Part shown: piece after piece, positions 1 to 8,244 of the stretch | How positions within the stretch are numbered: the first letter of the stretch is position 1 | How the letters are laid out: every line of letters starts with the position of its first letter | Assembly: GCF_020966635.1 (NCBI RefSeq) | Contig: NZ_JAJKFQ010000001.1 | Span: 1,240,001-1,304,000 of the forward strand | DNA: 64,000 nucleotides | From: Stieleria sp. JC731 | GTDB taxonomy: Bacteria > Planctomycetota > Planctomycetia > Pirellulales > Pirellulaceae | Direction of reading: 5' to 3' | Notes under the pieces: model-generated | Database searches by the model: none | The model's input: the letters and a program-made list of their open reading frames with translations, nothing else | What the model was told of the DNA's origin: nothing | Made by a program: the position numbers and the translations under genes

Positions 1-1
1 C

Positions 2-598
2 ACTTTGGAGATGATCGTGAGGTTGGACGATCCCTCGCTTTGCAATCCGCTCTGCTGGCTTGGGGGCAATTGGACGACGCTGTTTTTCAACGGTCAGTGG
101 GGGATCGCACGGTTTCAAGACGGGCAGTCGCTGTTGTCTGTCGCCAGCGATTCTGTGGAGATCCCAGAAGTAGACACAACGGCTGACGCACCGACTAAAG
201 GAACGACGGGGCGTTGGCAACATGTTGCGGGAACATGGGATGGCGCAACCCTGCGAATCTTCATCGATGGTCAGCCCGTGGCGCAGCAAACGATGGATTT
301 CGAGCTGCAGGCAACTACACCGGGGCTGTTTATTGGTGGGGTGGATCCCAGTCGACTGTGGCGGCCGCACGATCAGCGATTCTTTACCGGTTTGATCGAT
401 GCGGTTCGTATTTCGGATCGAGTTCTCTATGAAAGCGATGAATCGTTTGCACCGCCGACAACGCTGAACAATCAGCCTGGGGTGGTCGGATTATTCACCT
501 TCGACGATGTTTCAGATGACGGGCAATTTCATGACAAGTCTGGCAGCGGACTGGTCGGCATCGGTTTCAACGCTGAACAGGTCGTCAGTCCCGAGTGA
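2..598 (+). CDS. LamG-like (concanavalin A fold) domain protein, 5'-truncated
   Basis: The frame is open to the left edge, so this is the C-terminal ~198 residues of a longer protein. The stretch GRWQHVAGTWDG followed by IFIDGQPVA, then FIGGVD and GLIDAVRISDRVL, is the usual order of strands in LamG/laminin-G-like jelly-roll domains. In planctomycetes such domains are often attached to FecR-like or DUF1553 proteins, and which one applies here cannot be told because the N-terminus is missing. The protein is probably extracytoplasmic. A sigma factor gene starts 185 bp downstream on the same strand, and planctomycete LamG/FecR proteins are often encoded beside ECF sigma factors, but a functional link here is inference. 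Confidence 0.75.
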   Translation, partial: TLEMIVRLDDPSLCNPLCWLGGNWTTLFFNGQWGIARFQDGQSLLSVASDSVEIPEVDTTADAPTKGTTGRWQHVAGTWDGATLRIFIDGQPVAQQTMDFELQATTPGLFIGGVDPSRLWRPHDQRFFTGLIDAVRISDRVLYESDESFAPPTTLNNQPGVVGLFTFDDVSDDGQFHDKSGSGLVGIGFNAEQVVSPE

Positions 599-783
599 GC
601 TTGGCAGAGTGAGCTTGATTGGGCGGAGGATTTTGCCATCGGATGCTCGGCGAGCCCTTGGATCCGCGTCTTTTCGAGCCAGCAATTCGCTTTTTTGCGT
701 GAGAAAAGTTTTTTTCCTTTCGCCTAAGAAAGTTCCTTCGCGGGTGTTAGCTGTTTAGAAACACACGTTGAACACAGGCAACG

Positions 784-1299
784 ATGGCAGACAGACAAAC
801 GAGCGATCGACAGGGCTGGGTCAGGGAATTGGTGCGACAGCACCAGTCTCCGCTGATCCGTTATGCGCGCTCAATCGTCAAGGATGAGCATGCCGCCCGG
901 GATGTGGTTCAGGAAACCTTCCTGACATTGTGCAAGCAAGCGCCCGGCGATCTGGTAGGTCACGAAGTCGCATGGTTATTCCGCGTGTGTCACAACAACG
1001 CTTTGAATCGTTTGCGAAAGGAGCGGCGGATGTCACACGACAGCGACCAGATGAGCGAGATCGAAGTTTCCGATCGAGCCTCCGATGCGGTAGAAGCCGC
1101 CCAAGACAACGCAGCGGTCATGCGATTGATCGATGGGCTTCCGGACAACCAGCAAAAGGTCATTCGATTGCGGTTTCATAGCGGTTTGGCTTACCGCGAA
1201 ATCAGTGAAGCGACAGGGCTGACAGTCACCAACGTTGGCTACCTGCTGCACACCGCACTGGGAAAGCTGCGGCAACAAATGCAGCAACTTGATGCGTGA
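784..1299 (+). CDS. ECF-type RNA polymerase sigma factor
   Basis: A 171-residue protein with both sigma-70 parts expected of an extracytoplasmic-function sigma factor. Region 2 lies at about residues 20-90, with the core-binding helix containing DEHAARDVVQETFL and the -10-recognising WLFRVCHNNALNRLR. Region 4 lies at about residues 110-165, with LPDNQQKVIRLRFHSGLAYREIS and a helix-turn-helix ending TNVGYLLHTALGKLR. There is no region 1.1 or 3. It is followed 50 bp downstream by a protein whose N-terminus resembles an anti-sigma factor, so the two probably form a sigma/anti-sigma pair that responds to an envelope signal. The ATG start places the protein at normal family length. Confidence 0.92.
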   Translation: MADRQTSDRQGWVRELVRQHQSPLIRYARSIVKDEHAARDVVQETFLTLCKQAPGDLVGHEVAWLFRVCHNNALNRLRKERRMSHDSDQMSEIEVSDRASDAVEAAQDNAAVMRLIDGLPDNQQKVIRLRFHSGLAYREISEATGLTVTNVGYLLHTALGKLRQQMQQLDA

Positions 1300-1349
1300 A
1301 GACGGCGGTGATCAGAGTAGTCAAAGTGCACATAGACGAGTAACGAATC

Positions 1350-4300
1350 ATGATCGATAAGAACGATCCAAGATTGACTGCCTATCTGTTGGGTGAACTG
1401 GATGAGGCGGGGCACAACGAAGTTCAAAAGGCTCTTGCCGACGACCCAGGTTTGCGAGCTTATGTCGAGGAGTTGCGGCGAACCATCGATGCCGTTTCGT
1501 CGGCCGTTTCCAACGATGCGATCGATGACGTGTTGACCGAAGACCAATTGGCCGCCATCGATGAAGCCTCCATGGTTTCGCCAAACCACTACGAGACGAC
1601 GCCTTCTCGTCGATTGTGGACACGTTTGGCCGTTGCTGCTCTGGCTCTTTACGCCGTCGGTATATCGTGGTTCGCGCTGCAAGATTCGTCAGACGTGTCG
1701 GTCGCCAACATGCGTGAGGTCACCCGCTCGACGGACGAGTTGCAGACTTCTTCGTCCTCCGAGGAAGCTGACACGATTCCAATGCCGATGGCCGAGATGC
1801 CCACGCTGGCGGAAGAAACCGTTGATGAGCAAGCTGAACGCCCAGATGTGATGCTGAGCCAATCGCTTCAGTTGCATGACGGGATCACTGAAAACCATGA
1901 CGGGATCACTGAAAATACAACGACCGTGCAACCGACGCGATCTGTTGGGGCAGGTTCGTCGGGGGCTGCCGGATTGTCAGCGAGTCCATCCGGTGCTGGA
2001 TCGAGCAGTGTGGAATCAAGTAACACTGAATCGATCGATGCTGGCTCACGAAAGCAGCAATCGTTGGTGCCGATGATAGCTGACCAGCCTGGTTCAACTT
2101 TCGACGTGATGGATACCGCATCTGGTGAGCAAGCAGTTGAAAACGCGGCCGATGAAGATGTGGCATCGAAGGATGATTCGGCAAACGATGAATCTCGTTT
2201 CTTGCGAAGTCGTGTCGCACCGACTGACAAGTTGCGTCCTCAAGCAAAAATCGCAACGGCGATGACGCCCCCGGAACCGATGGCAGATTCCGAACCCACC
2301 CCGGAACCAGAATCTGCTGCACCGGCAACTGCCCCAGCACCGAGGTCTCCAAGACCATTGAAAGCGATTGCGAGTGATCCGTTTGGTGGTGTTGAGGGTA
2401 GTGCTCAATCTGACCCGTTTACTGCACCAATGTCTGCAGAGAGCGCCCCTGCTGCCACTGCCCGTGCCACGGTTGCTCCTGCCACGGTTGTCCCTGCTGC
2501 CTCTGCTCCGACGGATGACGACATTGCAGATAGCAATCGTAGCTTAGGTGGCTACGCCGGTGGCGAACTGGCCGAGATGGAATCGACTATGAGCATGGAA
2601 GCGATGGGAGGCATGGGGGGAATGGAAGGAAGGGCAGACCCGGCAGAACCGTTTGGGATGGCCGGAGGATTACCGCAGACGCAGGACCAGCTAAGCCGAG
2701 GAATCGTCCCCAGCGAAACGCCACGGTCCGAACTGAATTTGGCAATGCCCGAGGATCGCTCTGGTGAATCGATCGAACGACAATCACGACGTCGACTGCC
2801 TGCCTTATCCGAGAAAGAGGAAGCCGGTGATCGTTTATCCGCCGAAGCTGATTTGGATTCTCAAGAATCGAAAAAAGCAAAGACATGGAAGCCCGCGACT
2901 GCGTCGACTAATCGTGCTCGACTTAGCGTCGGACATGAGGACGATTTGCTGCTGGTCGCGCGAGATACCTACGTGCGAATCGATGGATTTCGAGCCCGAG
3001 TAATGTTCGACATGTATTACTACAACGATCGCGGTCGGCAGTTGGAAGGGCAATTTATGTTGCGTTTGCCAGAGGATGCGGCACTGCACTATTTCGCATT
3101 CGGCGCGGCGGAATTGCCTGCTCCGGTTCGTCCTGTCGTCACGGTGTCTCGGGGTAAGGGGCAGCCGATCGAACCGGTCCCATTTGATCCGGCAGAGCAA
3201 TTGATTTCGACTCTACGCGAACAGACTCGAAACAGCGGTTCGGACCTCGCACGACGTGCGACCGATCCAGGCTATCAAGCAGAGGGCAAGTCAATCTTTG
3301 CATCGGTCAAGCCGGCGCGAATTGTGCCAAAGCAAAAAGCGGCTCTGGCTTATGAGGAGACGGTTCGCCGGCGAGTCGACCCAGCGTTGGTTGAATGGGC
3401 GGGGGCTGGGATCTTTCAAACCAAAGTGTTCCCACTGCTACCGGCACGCCTACATCGCATCGTGGTCGGCTATGACGTCAACCTGTCTGACGTTGATGGT
3501 AAGAAGGAGTTTGCGTTGGATTTGCCAGAAGACGAGGCGGGTGGGCGTGTCGAGTTTGACATCGTGGCTGCACCCGGGACGACGGCCGAATTGGAGCCAG
3601 AGGCCGCGCCGTTTATCTCTGGTGGCCGAGCCTATTTTCGATACGAAGATGCCAAGCCACGAGATTATGTCGCTCGTTTGTCCGGTGTCGACACCGCGTT
3701 GCTTCGTCACCGCGATCAGACCTCAGGAATGTCCTACTTTGCGATGCAAGTCAAAGCAGAGGTTCCGAAACAGGAAACCGTGTCGTTACCTGGTCGAGCC
3801 GTTTTCCTGCTGGATACGTCCTATAGTGATCGACCAGGAACGTTCGCGACGCGTGTTGAATTGCTGCATGCGATTTTGCAACAGAACCAAGACACGATCA
3901 AAGAGTTTTCGGTGCTGACGTTCGATGTCGCACAGCATTGGTGGAAACCGAACTATGTTTCCAATGATGAAGCCACACGACAACAGCTTCGCGACTACAC
4001 CTCGTCGCTGGTGCTTCAGGGCGCGAGCGATATCTCTGGTGCGTTTCAAAGTGCGATGAATCCTGAGTGGAATGCAAAGGGCGACGGTCCGGATCCGGCT
4101 TTGTTTTTGCTAAGCGATGGTGTGGCTACCTGGGGCGCAACCGATGTCGCCTCGATCGTGGATCCGATCCGACAAAGCAAGTCAGCGGTGTATTGCTACG
4201 TGGTGGACGGTGCAACTCACGATCGGTCAACGTTGCGAAGCATCGCAGATGCCAGCGGTGGGGCTGTGTTTGAGGCTAATCAACAAAACGAAATTGCTCA

Positions 4301-5762
4301 GGTAGCGATCGCGCATCGAAATCAACCTTGGCGTATCAAAGCGTCTGAAGGTGAAGGGGCTGACGAATTATTGGTCATCGGCGGGTCTGAAGCCATCTAC
4401 CCGGGCCAGACACTAACCATCGTCGGTCGCGGCGAAGTTTCGAATTCGATTGAATTGTCGTATGTTCGCGGCACCGAGACGAAGTCGCAAACGATTGCCC
4501 CATCCATTACGGTCGATTCACCTTCCGCAGCAAGAATGTATGGTGGCGTCGCCGTTGAACGGTTGGAGCCACTGGGCGCGAACGTTGAAGATGTCACGAC
4601 CGCTTTTGCAAGGTACTTTCGAGTTCCCGGGCAAACCTGTTCGATGGTGATGCTGGAAAGTGCGCAAGACTATGAACGGTTCGGCGTGCAGTTAACGCCG
4701 GATGAAGATGTCTTGGTGATCGCCAGCAGTTCAGTTGACGATCTGGTTCGAACTTTCAAGCCGCAATCAGATCAAGGTTCGCCACGCGACCAGTTTCGTT
4801 CTTGGATCGATTCGTTGCAGGAAGCATCGCTGGTGAATGTTCCATCAGCACTACGGCTGGCATTGCGAACACTTCCGGAGAATTCCTTCTCTTTCCAGAC
4901 GCAGCCATTGCAGTGTCGCGGTGTGAGCCGTGACCAGTTCGAGATCAATCTTCTTGACGAGTTGGATTTGGAATCACCAAGTTTTCCTCAAGTGCTGCGT
5001 TTCGCGGACGATGTTTTAGTGTCTTTGGGAACAGACGATGCGATCAAAACAGCGAGCACCTTGATTGAGATCAAGCCATCCGATGGTGAAGCCCTGCGTA
5101 GCGTTGCGTTTCGAGCGATCGCTTGGAAACGTCCTGATCAAGCCGCGCCACTGTTGTACCGCTTGGCAAAGGCGCGCCCGTATCAGCCACAGTGTTTAAC
5201 CTTGTTGGCAAAGTCATTTGCCGATCAGGGCAAGCTAGACGAAGCGATTGTTTGTTACGAACTGGTGCTGTCGGGAAAATGGAACGAACGTTGGGGAGGC
5301 GCAAAAGAGGTTGCCAAGATCGAGTTGTTGGCGGTGCTTTCCCAAGTCGACAAAGAATCAAAGCTTGGCGGTTATGCCAAAGCGAGGGCTAGGCAGTTGG
5401 GGCTAACGGACGAATCCGAGGTCGAACTGACCGTGACGATGGATTGGAATACGGATCGTTCAGATTTGGATTTGCATGTCACCGAGCCCAACGGCGAAAA
5501 GTGTTACTACCGGCACAAGAAAACCAGGATCGGTGGCCAATTGTTTTTTGACACCACCGAAGGGTTCGGCCCAGAGATCTACACCCTGCCGTCCGCACCC
5601 CAGGGTGCCTACACCATCCGTGCCGATTTCTATCGCCAAGATCAAAATCGAACCAACACGCCCACCGAGGCTTTGATCACGATCACTTCGCTAGAGGGCG
5701 GTCGGAAATCGGTCTCCCGTCGGCTCTTGTCGGCCGGTGAGGAAATCCATTTCGAACGCTAA
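1350..5762 (+). CDS. Giant anti-sigma-like / VIT / vWA / TPR / YfaP-like membrane protein
   Basis: 1470 residues. Residues 1-60 (RLTAYLLGELDEAGHNEV...) look like the N-terminus of planctomycete anti-sigma factors but lack the HxxxCxxC zinc motif. One membrane helix follows at about 88-113. Residues ~115-500 are low-complexity (Ser, Ala, Pro, Glu, with Gly-Met runs). A VIT (inter-alpha-trypsin) domain covers about 530-690, and a von Willebrand A domain begins near 820 with the MIDAS motif DTSYS. A helical TPR-like stretch lies around 1235-1335. The C-terminus (VTMDWNTDRSDLDLHVTEP) resembles DUF2135/YfaP domains. The likely topology is a cytoplasmic N-terminus with a large periplasmic part. The gene follows an ECF sigma gene by 50 bp, so it may pass an adhesion or envelope signal to that sigma factor (inference). 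Confidence 0.85.
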   Translation: MIDKNDPRLTAYLLGELDEAGHNEVQKALADDPGLRAYVEELRRTIDAVSSAVSNDAIDDVLTEDQLAAIDEASMVSPNHYETTPSRRLWTRLAVAALALYAVGISWFALQDSSDVSVANMREVTRSTDELQTSSSSEEADTIPMPMAEMPTLAEETVDEQAERPDVMLSQSLQLHDGITENHDGITENTTTVQPTRSVGAGSSGAAGLSASPSGAGSSSVESSNTESIDAGSRKQQSLVPMIADQPGSTFDVMDTASGEQAVENAADEDVASKDDSANDESRFLRSRVAPTDKLRPQAKIATAMTPPEPMADSEPTPEPESAAPATAPAPRSPRPLKAIASDPFGGVEGSAQSDPFTAPMSAESAPAATARATVAPATVVPAASAPTDDDIADSNRSLGGYAGGELAEMESTMSMEAMGGMGGMEGRADPAEPFGMAGGLPQTQDQLSRGIVPSETPRSELNLAMPEDRSGESIERQSRRRLPALSEKEEAGDRLSAEADLDSQESKKAKTWKPATASTNRARLSVGHEDDLLLVARDTYVRIDGFRARVMFDMYYYNDRGRQLEGQFMLRLPEDAALHYFAFGAAELPAPVRPVVTVSRGKGQPIEPVPFDPAEQLISTLREQTRNSGSDLARRATDPGYQAEGKSIFASVKPARIVPKQKAALAYEETVRRRVDPALVEWAGAGIFQTKVFPLLPARLHRIVVGYDVNLSDVDGKKEFALDLPEDEAGGRVEFDIVAAPGTTAELEPEAAPFISGGRAYFRYEDAKPRDYVARLSGVDTALLRHRDQTSGMSYFAMQVKAEVPKQETVSLPGRAVFLLDTSYSDRPGTFATRVELLHAILQQNQDTIKEFSVLTFDVAQHWWKPNYVSNDEATRQQLRDYTSSLVLQGASDISGAFQSAMNPEWNAKGDGPDPALFLLSDGVATWGATDVASIVDPIRQSKSAVYCYVVDGATHDRSTLRSIADASGGAVFEANQQNEIAQVAIAHRNQPWRIKASEGEGADELLVIGGSEAIYPGQTLTIVGRGEVSNSIELSYVRGTETKSQTIAPSITVDSPSAARMYGGVAVERLEPLGANVEDVTTAFARYFRVPGQTCSMVMLESAQDYERFGVQLTPDEDVLVIASSSVDDLVRTFKPQSDQGSPRDQFRSWIDSLQEASLVNVPSALRLALRTLPENSFSFQTQPLQCRGVSRDQFEINLLDELDLESPSFPQVLRFADDVLVSLGTDDAIKTASTLIEIKPSDGEALRSVAFRAIAWKRPDQAAPLLYRLAKARPYQPQCLTLLAKSFADQGKLDEAIVCYELVLSGKWNERWGGAKEVAKIELLAVLSQVDKESKLGGYAKARARQLGLTDESEVELTVTMDWNTDRSDLDLHVTEPNGEKCYYRHKKTRIGGQLFFDTTEGFGPEIYTLPSAPQGAYTIRADFYRQDQNRTNTPTEALITITSLEGGRKSVSRRLLSAGEEIHFER
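1875..1916 (+). repeat. 21-bp in-frame tandem duplication
   Basis: Two adjacent copies of catgacgggatcactgaaaa plus one base encode HDGITEN twice in the low-complexity linker of the VIT/vWA protein. The second copy differs only in its last base. Because 21 is a multiple of three, copy-number change would keep the frame. Confidence 0.9.
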
Positions 5763-5787
5763 CGCTTCGTTCCAATTCGATTTTAGG

Positions 5788-5851
5788 ATTAGCCGTATGG
5801 CGCTTGCCACGGTTTCAGTGCAATAACCGCGGTTAACGCCCGTCGGCTGAT
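5788..5851. repeat. Solitary imperfect inverted repeat related to the 93-bp array
   Basis: The arms are at about 5788-5814 (ending ttgccacggtt) and 5825-5851 (starting aaccgcggttaacgcc), separated by about 10 bases. Both arms resemble the arms of the hairpin array at 38698-39192, which share the cores aaccg-cgctagcgc and aaccgcggctagcgcc. Here the arms are joined through the GGTT/AACC side rather than the GGCTCA side. It lies just downstream of the 1470-codon gene and could act as a transcript-end hairpin. Confidence 0.6.
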
Positions 5852-6190
5852 GACCCGAACCCGTATTTTCATATGGAACGAAGCACTCGTAGCCTTGTTT
5901 CACTTCTGCCGGTTTTCCAGAAGCTTTTTTAAGGCGATTGGACGCACGAAAGGACCGTTTGGTGCCGGTTCGTTTGCCGCATGGAATTGTGGGATTCCCC
6001 TAGGCTGGGGAGACACCGGTGACACTCGCCAGATAGCTTTTTTTAGTTAAACTGTCTGTCCTTCCAGTGGCCCCGATCTAAAACTTCCGACCGTTGGAGT
6101 CCAGGCAATCATCGATCGCACGATCGGTCGATGTTCGACGGCGAAGCAATGGACTTCAGCACGCGGGCCGTGCACCCACCCACCGTCTGT
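5852..6190. other. Intergenic region before the moxR operon
   Basis: This stretch separates the VIT/vWA gene from moxR. No convincing coding frame or clear sigma-70 promoter was seen. It has several A/T-rich tracts (agcttttttaagg near 5925, tagctttttttagtt near 6037) and a short inverted repeat, cccctagg-ctgggga, near 6000. It presumably holds the promoter of the long downstream operon. Confidence 0.4.
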
Positions 6191-7204
6191 ATGTCCCGCC
6201 AACTCGACGTAAACACCGATACTTTAAGTGATGACGATGTCGCCGCGATCGACGCTCTGCGTGATGCGTACGGGGCGTTAAAGGCAGAGATTGGCCGAGT
6301 CATCGTCGGACAGCTTGACGCGATCGAGCAGTTGGCAATTTGCTTCTTTGCTCGACGGCATGCTCTGCTTGTTGGCGTTCCCGGTTTGGCGAAGACGCTG
6401 CTGGTTAGCAAGTTTGCCGAAACACTGTCGCTCTCGTTCAGTCGTATTCAGTTTACGCCTGACCTGATGCCGATGGACATCACCGGGACCGACATTCTGC
6501 AAGACAACGCCGAAGGCCGACGTGAGTTTCAGTTTGTTCGCGGACCGGTATTTGCCAATGTTGTCTTGGCAGACGAGATAAACCGCGCCCCGCCAAAGAC
6601 ACAGGCTGCACTGCTTGAAGCGATGCAGGAAAGCAACGTCACTGTGTTGGGAAAGGAATTCGCACTTCCATCGCCATTCATGGTTCTTGCGACGCAGAAC
6701 CCGGTCGAACAGGAAGGGACCTATCCGTTACCGGAGGCGCAGCTGGATCGATTCATGGCATTGATCGAACTCGGATATCCGAGTGAAGCCGAGGAAATCG
6801 AAATCGCCAGACTGACTACCGGAGCGAGTCAGCCGATACTGGAATCTTTGCTCAACGTTGCTCAGATTCTTGAGCATCAGGATTTGGTCCGCCGTGTACC
6901 GGTTCCGGATCACCTTTATGAGTTTGCGGCAAAACTGGTCCGACAAACTCGCCCCAATGGTGATACCGCACCGGACTGGTTGATCCCATTGGTTGCTTGG
7001 GGAGCCGGGCCACGTGCGGTGCAAAGTTTGATCCTTGGTGCCAAAAGTCGCGCGGCATTGTATGGAAGCTACATGGTTCGGCGCGAAGACATCGTCGCGG
7101 TCGCTCCTTCAGTTCTCGCCCACCGATTGGTTCTGACGTTTGCGGCTCAGGCCGAAAAGATTTCCGCTCGTGAAATCGTGACTCGTTTGGTGCAGGCGAG
7201 CTAG
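6191..7204 (+). CDS. MoxR-family AAA+ ATPase
   Basis: 337 residues from the ATG at 6191. An in-frame ATG at 6131 would add 20 residues that do not resemble the family, so the later start is preferred. Walker A is GVPGLAKT, Walker B is NVVLADEINRAPPKTQAALLEAMQE, and sensor 1 lies in MVLATQNPVEQEGTYPLPEAQLDRF, all classic MoxR sequence. MoxR ATPases act as chaperones that assemble or activate metal- or vWA-containing protein complexes. The gene begins a run of + strand genes (DUF58, BatA-like, vWA-like) that is the usual MoxR neighbourhood in planctomycetes and other bacteria. It is probably cytosolic and works on the membrane proteins encoded downstream. Confidence 0.93.
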   Translation: MSRQLDVNTDTLSDDDVAAIDALRDAYGALKAEIGRVIVGQLDAIEQLAICFFARRHALLVGVPGLAKTLLVSKFAETLSLSFSRIQFTPDLMPMDITGTDILQDNAEGRREFQFVRGPVFANVVLADEINRAPPKTQAALLEAMQESNVTVLGKEFALPSPFMVLATQNPVEQEGTYPLPEAQLDRFMALIELGYPSEAEEIEIARLTTGASQPILESLLNVAQILEHQDLVRRVPVPDHLYEFAAKLVRQTRPNGDTAPDWLIPLVAWGAGPRAVQSLILGAKSRAALYGSYMVRREDIVAVAPSVLAHRLVLTFAAQAEKISAREIVTRLVQAS

Positions 7205-7365
7205 CGAAGCAGATGTCGCCGAAGCTCGACGAACTGATTTCCAAAGGGGCCGACCCTTATTCGGCGAACCTCGGTGTCATCCTTGAAAGGCTGCACTTGT
7301 TATTTCCGCGAAGCCAAAATGAATGGTTGATCGCCTCGTCTTGCTCCAGCTAACCAGCACCCACC

Positions 7366-8244
7366 TTGCCTTCATTCTTTGATGCTCGAATCGCCGAACG
7401 CCTTTCCGCGTTGCCGCTGGTCGCGCGAGCCGCAATGTTGGGCAGCGTTTCCGGACGGCACCAAAGCCCACACCGCGGCAGCAGTGTGGAGTTTGCCGAG
7501 TACCGTCGCTATCAAGCAGGCGATGACTTGCGGCGATTGGATTGGCGTGCTTACGGACGAAGCGATCGGTACTACGTCAAAGAATTCGAAGCGGACACCA
7601 ACCTGCGACTGATTTTGGTGCTCGACGCCAGCGGATCGATGGCGTACGCCAACAAATATGATGTCGCTAGGCAACTCGCCGCAACGCTCGCTTACCTTGC
7701 CATCGAACAAGGTGACGCGGCCGGTTTGGTTTCGGCCTGGGACGGTCAATATGAAAACATGCCCCCGCGGCGTATCGCCGGTCAGGTGGAACAGTTGTTC
7801 GCTCGGATGGATCAGTTGGAACCCGTGGGCGAAAATTCACTTTGTCAGTCAATCAGTGAATTCGCCGAATCGACCCGCCAACGCGCGATGGTTGTTCTGA
7901 TATCTGACTTTTTATTCGAACTGGATCAGTTAAAAACCTCGGTCGAGCACCTGACGTTTCGAAAGCATGATGTCGTGGCGTTTCACGTGATGACGTCGGA
8001 GGAAATTAATCCCAGCTGGGATCGTCCGATCCGTTTGCAAGACATGGAAGGCGACGAATCCATGTTGGTCGATCCCGAGGAGATTCGCAGTGGCTATGAA
8101 GAAGCTGTTCGCGAGTACTTGGAAAACATCGAAAGGGTGATGCATCGATCCGCGGTTGACTATCACCGGGTGATGACCAGCGATTCGGTCGAAGGCGTGT
8201 TATCGCGATTTATGTCGGCACGTCTGGGGGATGCCTCACGATGA
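7366..8244 (+). CDS. DUF58 domain protein (vWA-like), MoxR partner
   Basis: 292 residues. The DUF58 core GSSVEFAEYRRYQAGDDLRRLDWRAYGRSDRYYVKEFE is present and is followed by a vWA-like segment, LVLDASGSMAY, with a DxSxS metal-site motif. An in-frame stop at 7351 and family similarity from the first residues (FFDARIAERLSALPL) make the TTG at 7366 the best start. No membrane segment is seen. DUF58 proteins are regularly encoded next to MoxR ATPases and are thought to be their clients or adaptors. The stop overlaps the next gene's start by 4 bp, which suggests translational coupling. Confidence 0.9.
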   Translation: MPSFFDARIAERLSALPLVARAAMLGSVSGRHQSPHRGSSVEFAEYRRYQAGDDLRRLDWRAYGRSDRYYVKEFEADTNLRLILVLDASGSMAYANKYDVARQLAATLAYLAIEQGDAAGLVSAWDGQYENMPPRRIAGQVEQLFARMDQLEPVGENSLCQSISEFAESTRQRAMVVLISDFLFELDQLKTSVEHLTFRKHDVVAFHVMTSEEINPSWDRPIRLQDMEGDESMLVDPEEIRSGYEEAVREYLENIERVMHRSAVDYHRVMTSDSVEGVLSRFMSARLGDASR

